Origin: an uncultured Collinsella sp.
Lineage (GTDB): Bacteria; Actinomycetota; Coriobacteriia; Coriobacteriales; Coriobacteriaceae
Reading direction: 5' to 3'
Assembly: GCA_958349325.1 (NCBI GenBank)
Contig: CATWCP010000039.1
Span: 1 to 9,288 of the forward strand
DNA: 9,288 nucleotides
Both the position numbers and the translations under genes were made by a program. Below, in pieces: positions 1 through 5,246 of the stretch; the first letter of the stretch is position 1, and every line of letters starts with the position of its first letter. The notes under the pieces were generated by a model, which had not been told where the DNA came from, did not search any database, and worked only from the letters and a program-made list of their open reading frames with translations.

Positions 1-987
1 CCGGCAGTGCTGCAGGCGCTCGTCGACACCAATATGGAGCCGCAGCCCGGCTACGGTACCGATGCGCACACCGAGCGTGCCAAGCAGCTTATCCGCGAGG
101 CCTGCCAGGCCCCCGATGCCGACGTGTTTTTGCTGGTGGGCGGCACGCAGGCCAACGCGACGGTGATCGACATGCTGCTCGCGCCGTACGAGGGCGTCGT
201 TGCTGCCGAGACTGGCCACGTCGCCTGCCACGAGGCGGGCGCCATCGAGTTTGGCGGCCACAAGGTGCTCACTATCCCCGGCTACGAGGGCAAGATGCAC
301 GCCGAGGACCTCGAGAACTATATCCAGGTGTTCTACGAAAACGAGAGCTACGAGCACATGGTGTTTCCGGGCGCCGTGTACGTGAGCCTATCGACCGAGT
401 ATGGCACGCTGTACTCCAAGGCCGAGCTCGCGGCGATTCACGCAGTGTGCCAGAAGCGCGAGATTCCGCTGTTTGTGGACGGTGCTCGCCTGGCCTATGC
501 GCTGGCGGCCGATGAGTGCGACATTACCCTGCCCGAGCTGGCGCAGCTGTGCGACGTGTTCTACATCGGCGGCACCAAGTGCGGCGCTCTGTGCGGCGAG
601 GCCGTGGTGTTTTGCGGCATGCACGCCCCGGCGCATCCCATTCCGCGCATTAAGCAGCACGGCGCGTTGCTGGCCAAGGGCCGCCTCACGGGCGTGCAGT
701 TTGAGGCTCTTTTTACCGATGGCCTGTATTTTGAGATTGGTCGCCAGGCGATTGAGACCGCGCAGGCGCTTCGTCGCGTGCTGCACGAGCGCGGCTACCA
801 GTTCTTCTTGGAGACGCCCACAAACCAGCAGTTTGTGATTCTGCCCAACGAGGACATGGCCCGCACTCGCGAGCATGCGGCGATCGAGTACTGGGAAAAG
901 TACGACGATACCCACACGGTGGTGCGTTTTTGCACCAGCTGGGCCACGACGCAGGAGGACATCGACGCGCTGGCGGCTGTCCTGTAG
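1..987 (+). CDS. Threonine aldolase family PLP enzyme (5' partial)
   Basis: The frame is open from base 1, so the true start lies upstream; the GTG at 7 is internal. About 328 residues are visible, close to the usual 340-350, so only a short N-terminus is missing. The family comprises fold-type I pyridoxal-phosphate enzymes (low-specificity L-threonine aldolase / beta-eliminating lyase) that cleave L-threonine or L-allo-threonine to glycine and acetaldehyde in the cytoplasm. Visible hallmarks are PGYGTDAHT near the N-terminus, the cofactor-side segment FLLVGGTQAN, the VDGARLAYA strand with the PLP-binding Asp, and YIGGTKCG, whose Lys (codon 577-579) is the expected Schiff-base lysine. The gene ends with TAG at 985-987 and a strong terminator follows 18 bases later. 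Nothing links it functionally to the sugar module downstream. Family placement is secure; the exact substrate is not. Confidence 0.9.
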   Translation, partial: PAVLQALVDTNMEPQPGYGTDAHTERAKQLIREACQAPDADVFLLVGGTQANATVIDMLLAPYEGVVAAETGHVACHEAGAIEFGGHKVLTIPGYEGKMHAEDLENYIQVFYENESYEHMVFPGAVYVSLSTEYGTLYSKAELAAIHAVCQKREIPLFVDGARLAYALAADECDITLPELAQLCDVFYIGGTKCGALCGEAVVFCGMHAPAHPIPRIKQHGALLAKGRLTGVQFEALFTDGLYFEIGRQAIETAQALRRVLHERGYQFFLETPTNQQFVILPNEDMARTREHAAIEYWEKYDDTHTVVRFCTSWATTQEDIDALAAVL

Positions 988-1005
988 TCTGATGTAATGA
1001 CGAGG

Positions 1006-1048
1006 GGCCGCCTTGCGCTGGGTTTGGCGCAGGGCGGCCTTTGCTTTT
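1006..1048 (+). terminator. Rho-independent terminator of the threonine aldolase gene
   Basis: A 13-bp stem (GGCCGCCTTGCGC at 1006-1018 with GCGCAGGGCGGCC at 1027-1039, one G-T pair) closes an 8-base loop and is followed by TTTGCTTTT at 1040-1048. The next gene's ribosome binding site begins at 1051, directly behind the T-run. Confidence 0.92.
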
Positions 1049-1064
1049 GAGGGGGAGGGGCTGC

Positions 1065-1655
1065 ATGCCCGAGATGTCCGAGCCGACGATTCGCCTGGCG
1101 ACGCCCGAAGACGCGCCGGCGTTGCTTGCCATCTATGAGCCGTATGTGCGCCAGACGGCGATTACCTGCGAATACGAGGTGCCGAGCGTTGAGGAGTTCG
1201 CCGGGCGCATCGAGCGCACGCTCAAGCGCTATCCGTATCTGGTGATGGAGCTGGACGGGCGTCCGGTAGGCTATGCCTACGTGAGTCCGCTTAACAGCCG
1301 CGAGGCATACGACTGGTCGGTCGAGACGTCGATCTACCTGGCGCGCGACGTGCGCCACGGCGGGTTGGGCCGCAAGCTGCACGATGCGCTCAAGCAGTGT
1401 CTGATCGCGATGGGCATCACCAACATGTGCGCGCTCATTGCCGTGCCGCACGACAAGGACGACGAGTACCTGACGCACAACAGTCAGGATTTCCATGCCC
1501 ATATGGGGTATCGCCTGGTCGGCGCTTTTGACCGCTGCGCCCAAAAGTTCGGCCGCTGGTACGACATGTGCTGGATGGAGTTGGTCCTAGCCGAGCGCAC
1601 GCCCAACCAACCCAAGCCAACCTGGTTCCCCGACCTCCCCAAACCTACCATTTAG
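1065..1655 (+). CDS. GNAT-family N-acetyltransferase (phosphinothricin acetyltransferase-like)
   Basis: A 196-residue cytoplasmic acetyltransferase of the GCN5 superfamily, which moves the acetyl group of acetyl-CoA to a primary amine. The start is ATG 1065, because GGAGG at 1054-1058 sits 6 bases before it; a TTG at 1041 lies inside the terminator T-run and is unlikely. The acetyl-CoA loop fits R-x-x-G-x-G as RHGGLG (residues 97-102), followed by an amphipathic helix. The C-terminal part carries the HMGYRLVGAF...KFGRWYDMCWMEL signature of the PAT/BAR subgroup, in which some members acetylate phosphinothricin, methionine sulfone or other small amino acids. The substrate here is unknown. The last about 20 residues (Pro/Asn-rich) extend past the usual domain end, and the final codons lie inside a palindromic repeat (1642-1678). 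Only 77 bases separate it from the upstream stop, so its promoter must be inside the upstream gene, or it relies on readthrough. Confidence 0.88.
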   Translation: MPEMSEPTIRLATPEDAPALLAIYEPYVRQTAITCEYEVPSVEEFAGRIERTLKRYPYLVMELDGRPVGYAYVSPLNSREAYDWSVETSIYLARDVRHGGLGRKLHDALKQCLIAMGITNMCALIAVPHDKDDEYLTHNSQDFHAHMGYRLVGAFDRCAQKFGRWYDMCWMELVLAERTPNQPKPTWFPDLPKPTI

Positions 1656-1678
1656 GGACAGGTTTATTTTGGCAGGTT
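1642..1678. repeat. REP-like palindromic element, copy 1
   Basis: A 37-bp element with imperfect ends (AACCTACCA at 1642-1650 against GGCAGGTT at 1671-1678) and a core that reads, on the minus strand, AAATAAACCTGTCCCT. A closely related copy lies at 9141-9176 in the opposite orientation, with an 18-base identical core. It spans the junction of two convergent genes, covering the last codons and stop of the acetyltransferase and touching the stop codon of the GntR gene. It may also act as a bidirectional stop signal, although there is no T-run. Confidence 0.75.
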
Positions 1679-2399
1679 AGCCGATGGGCTCGGTGTATTT
1701 GGCGCGGTCGGTGCGTTGGATGCGCTTGGAGACATGGAGCGGGCGGCCGTCGGTGTCGTAGACGTAGTCGGTGATCAGGATCAGCGCCTGCCCGCGCTCA
1801 ACGTTGAGCAAAAACGCCTCGTTTTGCGAGGCATAGCACACCTCAAAGGTCTTGTGCCCCTGTGCCGGCGCGCGATGGAATTCTTGACGCAGCGTGGCGT
1901 AGAGCGAACCATTGATATCGCGATCGATGAGCGCCTCAAAGCTTGGCGGCAGATAGGTGGTCTCCAGGCACAGCGGCGCATCGTCCAGATAACGCAGGCG
2001 GACAAGTTTGACGAGCTTGCTGCCCACGGCGGCATCAAAGAACTTGGCTATGCTGCCGCCCGCCTTGGTAAAGCCCGAGTCCACCGTGCGCGTGGTGGGC
2101 TTCATGCCCTGACCCTGGACCTGCGTCGTATAGCTCGAAAACACCAGGTTGTTCTCGTGGAGCGCCGGCGTGTCGGCCACAAAGGCGCCGCGCCCGCGCT
2201 CGGTTCGAACCAGACCCTCATCAACGAGCACCTTAAGGGCATGGCGCACGGTGCTGCGCGACAGCCCCGATTCGTCCATGAGTTCCATTTCGGACGGCAG
2301 CTTGTCTCCGCGTGCGTAGGTGCCGGAGGCAATGCGGTCGCGAAGCATGCCCGCCAAGCGCTCGTATTGGGCCAGTTTCTTTTTAGACGAAGCGTTCAT
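1677..2399 (-). CDS. GntR/HutC-family transcriptional regulator with UTRA domain
   Basis: A 240-residue cytoplasmic repressor. Residues about 10-75 form the winged helix-turn-helix, with LPSEMELMDESGLSRSTVRH at 34-53 as the recognition region and GLVRTERGRGAFV as the wing. Residues about 95-235 form the UTRA effector-binding fold, ending in SKRIQRTDRAKY, typical of HutC-subfamily regulators that sense a phosphorylated sugar or amino-acid intermediate (FrlR and NagR/YvoA are relatives in kind). The start is ATG at 2397-2399 on the minus strand, preceded by a modest AGGT at about 8 bases. It is transcribed divergently from the first deglycase across a control region with seven TGTAT/ATACA half-sites, two of them in a direct-repeat site just upstream of its own start. 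This suggests autoregulation and control of the deglycase. The likely inducer is a 6-phosphorylated glycated amine or a related ester; this is inferred from the neighbours. Confidence 0.93.
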   Translation of the reverse strand: MNASSKKKLAQYERLAGMLRDRIASGTYARGDKLPSEMELMDESGLSRSTVRHALKVLVDEGLVRTERGRGAFVADTPALHENNLVFSSYTTQVQGQGMKPTTRTVDSGFTKAGGSIAKFFDAAVGSKLVKLVRLRYLDDAPLCLETTYLPPSFEALIDRDINGSLYATLRQEFHRAPAQGHKTFEVCYASQNEAFLLNVERGQALILITDYVYDTDGRPLHVSKRIQRTDRAKYTEPIG

Positions 2400-2405
2400 G
2401 CGATC

Positions 2406-2427
2406 AACCTGTATCTAACCTGTATGC
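2406..2427. promoter_or_regulatory. Putative GntR operator A (direct repeat)
   Basis: The plus strand reads AACCTGTAT-C-TAACCTGTATGC, two copies of AACCTGTAT offset by 11 bp, one helical turn. The same arrangement recurs at 2545-2566. It lies 7 bases upstream of the GntR start codon, well placed for autorepression. Confidence 0.6.
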
Positions 2428-2442
2428 GAATCTAATTGAGCA

Positions 2443-2455
2443 TGTATTCAATACA
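2443..2455. promoter_or_regulatory. Putative operator palindrome TGTATTCAATACA
   Basis: A perfect 6-1-6 inverted repeat, TGTATT-C-AATACA, built from the TGTAT half-site found in the neighbouring direct-repeat sites. This size and symmetry are common for dimeric GntR-family repressors. It lies between the two divergent genes, 44 bases from the GntR start. Confidence 0.55.
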
Positions 2456-2544
2456 ATAACAAAACCGCTGGTAGCTAGTCATCGAAAACCGCATCAGCAA
2501 AATTTCTAAGACAAATATAGCATACAACTAGTCGACATTACCAA

Positions 2545-2566
2545 AACATGTATGTAACTTGTATGC
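2545..2566. promoter_or_regulatory. Putative GntR operator B (direct repeat)
   Basis: The plus strand reads AACATGTAT-G-TAACTTGTATGC. It matches operator A at 19 of 22 positions and keeps the 11-bp offset between the TGTAT units. It lies 39 bases upstream of the deglycase start and overlaps a weak promoter candidate (TCGACA at 2532-2537, TAACTT at 2555-2560), so binding there would block the deglycase promoter. The promoter hexamers are poor and should be treated as tentative. Confidence 0.6.
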
Positions 2567-2605
2567 CTGTGATGAGCATCAAACGAGAAGAAAGGCTGAT
2601 GCACG

Positions 2606-3598
2606 ATGACTACTCAGGAACAGGTTAAGGATGTCGTCTCCCAGGTTTTGGCTGACAAGGCAGACAAGGGCGGCATCAAGCGCGTTGTGTGGATTGGCGC
2701 CGGCGGATCCAACGGCGGCAACTATCCTGCCCAGTACTTTATGGAGCACGAGGCCACGCAGGTCGTGAGCTCCAGCTACACCAGCAACGAGTTCGTGCAC
2801 GCCACCCCGGCCTACGTCAACGAGAACACCCTGGCCGTCGTCGTGTCCATGCGCGGCACCAAGGAGACCATCGTCGCCGCCCAGGTCGCCAAGGACCACG
2901 GCGCCAGCACCATCGCCATCTATGTCGACGAGTCCGGCCTCACCGAGGTCTGCGACTACAAGATCCAGTACGACAGCCTGGCCGTCGACGAGTCCTGCAT
3001 GGGCCGTACCAACTCCGCCGTCGTGACCATGATCGCCATGGAGCTTACGCAGCAGACCGAGGGCTATGCCGAGTACGAGACCGCCATGGCCGCGTTCGAC
3101 TTGGTCGACCCCATCTATCGCAAGGCCGTCGAGTACACTCGTCCGCTTGCTGCCAAGTGGGCCGAGCAGAACGCCGACAAGCCCTGCATCAACGTCATGG
3201 CTCAGGGTCCGCTCTTTGGTGCCGCCTACGTCTTTAGCATCTGCAACGTGCAGGAGATGTTGCAGATCGACTCCTGCACCATCAACACCTGCGACTTCTT
3301 CCACGGCCCCTTCGAGATCCTGGACAAGCGTACCTCGCTGTTCCAGCTCATCAGCGTCGGCCGCAGCCGCTGCAACGATGAGCGCGGCATCCGCTTCGTC
3401 AACCAGTACGGTGGCGAGCGCGTCTATCAGCTCGACGCCAAGGAGCTCGGCCTCAACGACATCAAGGACAGCGTGAGCGAGTACTTCAACCACCTGATCT
3501 TTGCGCCGATCCTCAACAACGTGTACATGCGTGCGCTCTCTGCCGTCACCCACAAGGACTACATGACGCGCCGCTACATGTGGAAGCTTGAGTATTAG
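2606..3598 (+). CDS. SIS-domain sugar-phosphate deglycase 1 (FraB-like)
   Basis: A 330-residue cytoplasmic enzyme with tandem SIS (phosphosugar isomerase) domains, of the family that splits 6-phosphorylated Amadori compounds into a hexose 6-phosphate and an amino acid. It aligns end to end, as I recall it, with Salmonella fructose-asparagine-6-phosphate deglycase FraB: the QQTEGY motif at 149-154, FFHGPFE at 231-237, and the C-terminus RRYMWKLEY. Glu217 and His233 keep the 16-residue spacing of the FraB catalytic pair Glu214/His230. Phosphate-loop segments are GAGGSNGG (31-38) and SMRGTKET (81-88), both altered from the commoner forms, and TGE/SGE before the catalytic His is TCD here. Start ATG 2606 follows AAAGG at about 10 bases. 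It is the first gene right of the divergent control region and is cut off from the next gene by a hairpin and a terminator. The substrate may be a fructosyl- or glucosyl-amino acid 6-phosphate; the choice is not determined. Confidence 0.87.
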   Translation: MTTQEQVKDVVSQVLADKADKGGIKRVVWIGAGGSNGGNYPAQYFMEHEATQVVSSSYTSNEFVHATPAYVNENTLAVVVSMRGTKETIVAAQVAKDHGASTIAIYVDESGLTEVCDYKIQYDSLAVDESCMGRTNSAVVTMIAMELTQQTEGYAEYETAMAAFDLVDPIYRKAVEYTRPLAAKWAEQNADKPCINVMAQGPLFGAAYVFSICNVQEMLQIDSCTINTCDFFHGPFEILDKRTSLFQLISVGRSRCNDERGIRFVNQYGGERVYQLDAKELGLNDIKDSVSEYFNHLIFAPILNNVYMRALSAVTHKDYMTRRYMWKLEY

Positions 3599-3625
3599 TT
3601 ACGCCGTTCTACCGAACGGCGTAAC
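3598..3625 (+). other. Perfect 12-bp hairpin overlapping the deglycase stop codon
   Basis: GTTACGCCGTTC (3598-3609) and GAACGGCGTAAC (3614-3625) are perfect complements around a TACC loop. The stem starts on the last base of the stop codon. No T-run follows, so it is more likely an mRNA 3'-end stabiliser than a terminator by itself; a real terminator follows at 3674. Confidence 0.75.
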
Positions 3626-3673
3626 GGCTCGACGCTGCGCGGGCCGCATTTGGACAATCTGGCGTTCAACTTC

Positions 3674-3708
3674 AAGGGCGCGACCAGAAGGTCAGCGCCC
3701 TTTCGTTT
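3674..3708 (+). terminator. Rho-independent terminator after deglycase 1
   Basis: The stem GGGCGC-GACC (3676-3685) pairs with GGTC-A-GCGCCC (3690-3700, one bulged A) around an AGAA loop. Flanking AA/TT extends it, and the T-rich TTTCGTTT (3701-3708) follows. It separates deglycase 1 from the transporter gene. Confidence 0.8.
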
Positions 3709-3773
3709 CACACCACCTTGCCTCAAATGCGACCCGCTCGCTGACTTATGCTCAACCAGCGGTGCCTTAGTCG

Positions 3774-3844
3774 TTGGGGACGTACTTAAATGACTAGTCA
3801 TTCAGGAACATCCCCAACGACTAGTCATTTAAGTACGTCCCCAA
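3774..3844. repeat. Perfect 26-bp inverted repeat (REP/BIME-like)
   Basis: The arms at 3774-3799 and 3819-3844 are perfect reverse complements over 26 bp around a 19-base spacer. Each arm holds TTGGGGACGTAC and TGACTAGTC. The spacer contains TCCCCAA, which could also pair with the left arm's TTGGGGA, and AATGACTAGTCATT (3789-3802) is itself a palindrome, so several folds compete. A second GGGGAC box follows at about 3870, next to the palindrome GTGCCGGCAC (3858-3867). No T-run and no reading frame are present. The rest of the 3599-3981 spacer holds only the hairpin, terminator and promoter listed separately. Confidence 0.85.
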
Positions 3845-3913
3845 TGAGTATGCTTTTGTGCCGGCACTTGGGGACACTCCTGGGAATCATTTCCTCGTTC
3901 GCCGATTTGTGTC

Positions 3914-3945
3914 TTGAAAAATGTATATAACGACTATAACGTAGC
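3914..3945 (+). promoter_or_regulatory. Putative promoter/operator of the EamA gene
   Basis: TTGAAA (3914-3919) and TATAAC (3935-3940) form a candidate sigma-70-type promoter with a short 15-base spacer. TATAACG is repeated at 3926-3932 and 3935-3941. The stretch 3918-3939 matches operator B at 15 of 22 positions, including TGTAT and TAAC, and 3926-3945 matches the minus strand of 5199-5218 at 15 of 20. A shared regulator is plausible but AT-rich promoters resemble one another by chance. Confidence 0.45.
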
Positions 3946-3981
3946 GTGAAACATATTGGAAACAATATCGAGGAGGCTGCG

Positions 3982-5064
3982 TTGAAGAAAAGCAATCTGG
4001 GCTATGTGCTGGTGCTGATCGCCGCGCTTATGTGGGGCAGCATCGGAATCTTTGTAAACGGCATCTCGGCCATGGGCGTTTCGTCCCAGAGCATGGCTGC
4101 CTTTCGCTTGTTGGTCGGAGCGCTTATCTTGGCGCCGGTCCTGATGTTTATGGGCTGCCGTCCGGGTGAGGGGTCTACCGTGGCTCAGGGCCCGCTGGCC
4201 CTGTTCAAGGCAAGCCCTAAAGAGCTTGTTCCCTGCGCGCTTGTCGGTATCGTCGGTTTGGCCGCCGCCAACACCTGCTATTACGAGTGCATGGGCGAGG
4301 TGGGCATGTCCACGGCCTCGGTGCTGCTCTACACCTCGCCGGTGTTTGGCGTCATGCTCGGCCGCGTGCTTTATCGCGAGGACGTGACCCCCAACAAGCT
4401 CGTTGCCATTGTCTTTAACATCGTTGGCTGCGTGCTTGCGGTGACCAATGGCGACCTTTCCGGTTTTCATTTTTCGGTTTGGGGCGTCACGTCGGGCGTG
4501 ATTGCGGGCTTTTGTGGTGCGTCGCTCGCGGTGTTTAGCCGGATAGCAACCAAGACGGTCCACCCGCTGGCTGTCACGTTTTGGGGCTTTGTTTTTGGCG
4601 GTGCGGTTATGGCGGCTATCGCGGCTCCGTGGCCGGATGTCGCCGCGGCAATGTCGCCGCAGCTGCTGCTGCTGTTCCTTGGCTTTGGACTCATCCCCAC
4701 AGCCGTGGCCTATATCTTATATATGCAGGGTCTGTCCATGGGGCTCGAGACATCGAAAGTTCCCGTCGTAATGTCTTTCGAGACGGTCGTCACCGTACTG
4801 GTGGGCATTGGCATCTACGCCGAGCCCGCCGGCGCGATCAAGGTCCTGGGCATCGTGCTGGTGCTCGCGTCCATCCTGATCATGAACACCGACTTCTCCA
4901 AGCTGCGCAACAGTGTGTTTGTCGGTCATGTCGTTGAGAGCATGACCTTTAAGCCCAACGCGTGGTGGACGGAGAAATCGCAGGACATGGATCTGTTTAA
5001 GGAACGCACCGGCATCGCGCTGGAGCCCACCGTGCAGGAAAGCCCCTGGTACTTCGTGCGATAG
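3982..5064 (+). CDS. DMT-superfamily EamA transporter
   Basis: A 360-residue inner-membrane protein with two EamA repeats (about 6-155 and 165-302), five predicted helices each, as in the drug/metabolite transporter superfamily whose characterised members often export amino acids or metabolites. Recognisable segments are LIAALMWGSIGIF at the N-terminus, LLYTSPVFGVMLGRVLYRED closing repeat 1, and VVMSFETVVTVLVGI in repeat 2. I place the start at TTG 3982, five bases after AGGAGG (3971-3976); the GTG at 3946 would put the strong binding site inside the gene and prefix a charged segment. A hydrophilic tail of about 58 residues (303-360), with Trp-rich and acidic patches, follows the last helix and is unusual for the family. 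It sits between deglycase 1 and the PTS genes on the same strand, with its own promoter candidate. A role in exporting the amino acid released by the deglycases is inference from position. Confidence 0.88.
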   Translation: MKKSNLGYVLVLIAALMWGSIGIFVNGISAMGVSSQSMAAFRLLVGALILAPVLMFMGCRPGEGSTVAQGPLALFKASPKELVPCALVGIVGLAAANTCYYECMGEVGMSTASVLLYTSPVFGVMLGRVLYREDVTPNKLVAIVFNIVGCVLAVTNGDLSGFHFSVWGVTSGVIAGFCGASLAVFSRIATKTVHPLAVTFWGFVFGGAVMAAIAAPWPDVAAAMSPQLLLLFLGFGLIPTAVAYILYMQGLSMGLETSKVPVVMSFETVVTVLVGIGIYAEPAGAIKVLGIVLVLASILIMNTDFSKLRNSVFVGHVVESMTFKPNAWWTEKSQDMDLFKERTGIALEPTVQESPWYFVR

Positions 5065-5148
5065 AGGATGAGCGAGGCGTCTGATCGGGCGTCGCCAAGA
5101 CAGCGCCGACCTACCCAGCCCCAACGTTTCAAGTGCGTTAAACCCGTC

Positions 5149-5176
5149 AACGGTCGATTTTCATCCGCGAACGGTC
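5149..5176 (+). repeat. AACGGTC direct repeat upstream of the PTS promoter
   Basis: AACGGTC occurs at 5149-5155 and 5170-5176, 21 bp apart (two helical turns), upstream of the TATAAT box. It could be an activator site or chance. The remainder of 5065-5198 shows no gene and no convincing terminator. Confidence 0.3.
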
Positions 5177-5198
5177 TTTATACTAATTAGCAATATCT

Positions 5199-5220
5199 GC
5201 AACGTATAAGACGTTATAAT
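5199..5220 (+). promoter_or_regulatory. -10 box and overlapping operator-like repeat of the PTS operon
   Basis: A consensus TATAAT lies at 5215-5220, 26 bases before the start codon. It is overlapped by a repeat, ACGTATAAG-ACGTTATAA. No good -35 element is seen 16-18 bases upstream, which suggests activator dependence or a weak promoter. The minus strand of 5199-5218 resembles the element before the EamA gene. A second, weaker TATACT lies at 5179-5184. Confidence 0.5.
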
Positions 5221-5246
5221 GACCATAGCGAAAAGGAGGAGGCAAG

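Noticed and set aside
795..1544. A 249-codon minus-strand frame over the end of the threonine aldolase and the acetyltransferase
   Set aside because: It crosses a strong terminator and two confident plus-strand genes, and has no recognisable motif.
1716..2435. A 239-codon plus-strand frame opposite the GntR gene
   Set aside because: The GntR product has full wHTH and UTRA motifs on the other strand, and this frame runs through the operator region. It is a shadow.
2579..3553. A 324-codon minus-strand frame opposite deglycase 1
   Set aside because: Same antisense-shadow composition (Val/Gly/Asp/Leu-rich). The plus-strand frame has clear SIS motifs and a ribosome binding site.
3598..3625. The perfect hairpin at the deglycase 1 stop as the main terminator
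   Set aside because: No T-run follows it. The element at 3674-3708 has one and is the better terminator.
3774..3844. CRISPR repeat unit
   Set aside because: Only two arms in inverted orientation, with no regularly spaced direct repeats, no spacers and no cas gene nearby.
3946..3981. GTG 3946 as the start of the EamA gene
   Set aside because: It lies at the putative transcription start and has no ribosome binding site, while TTG 3982 has AGGAGG five bases upstream and gives a normal EamA N-terminus.
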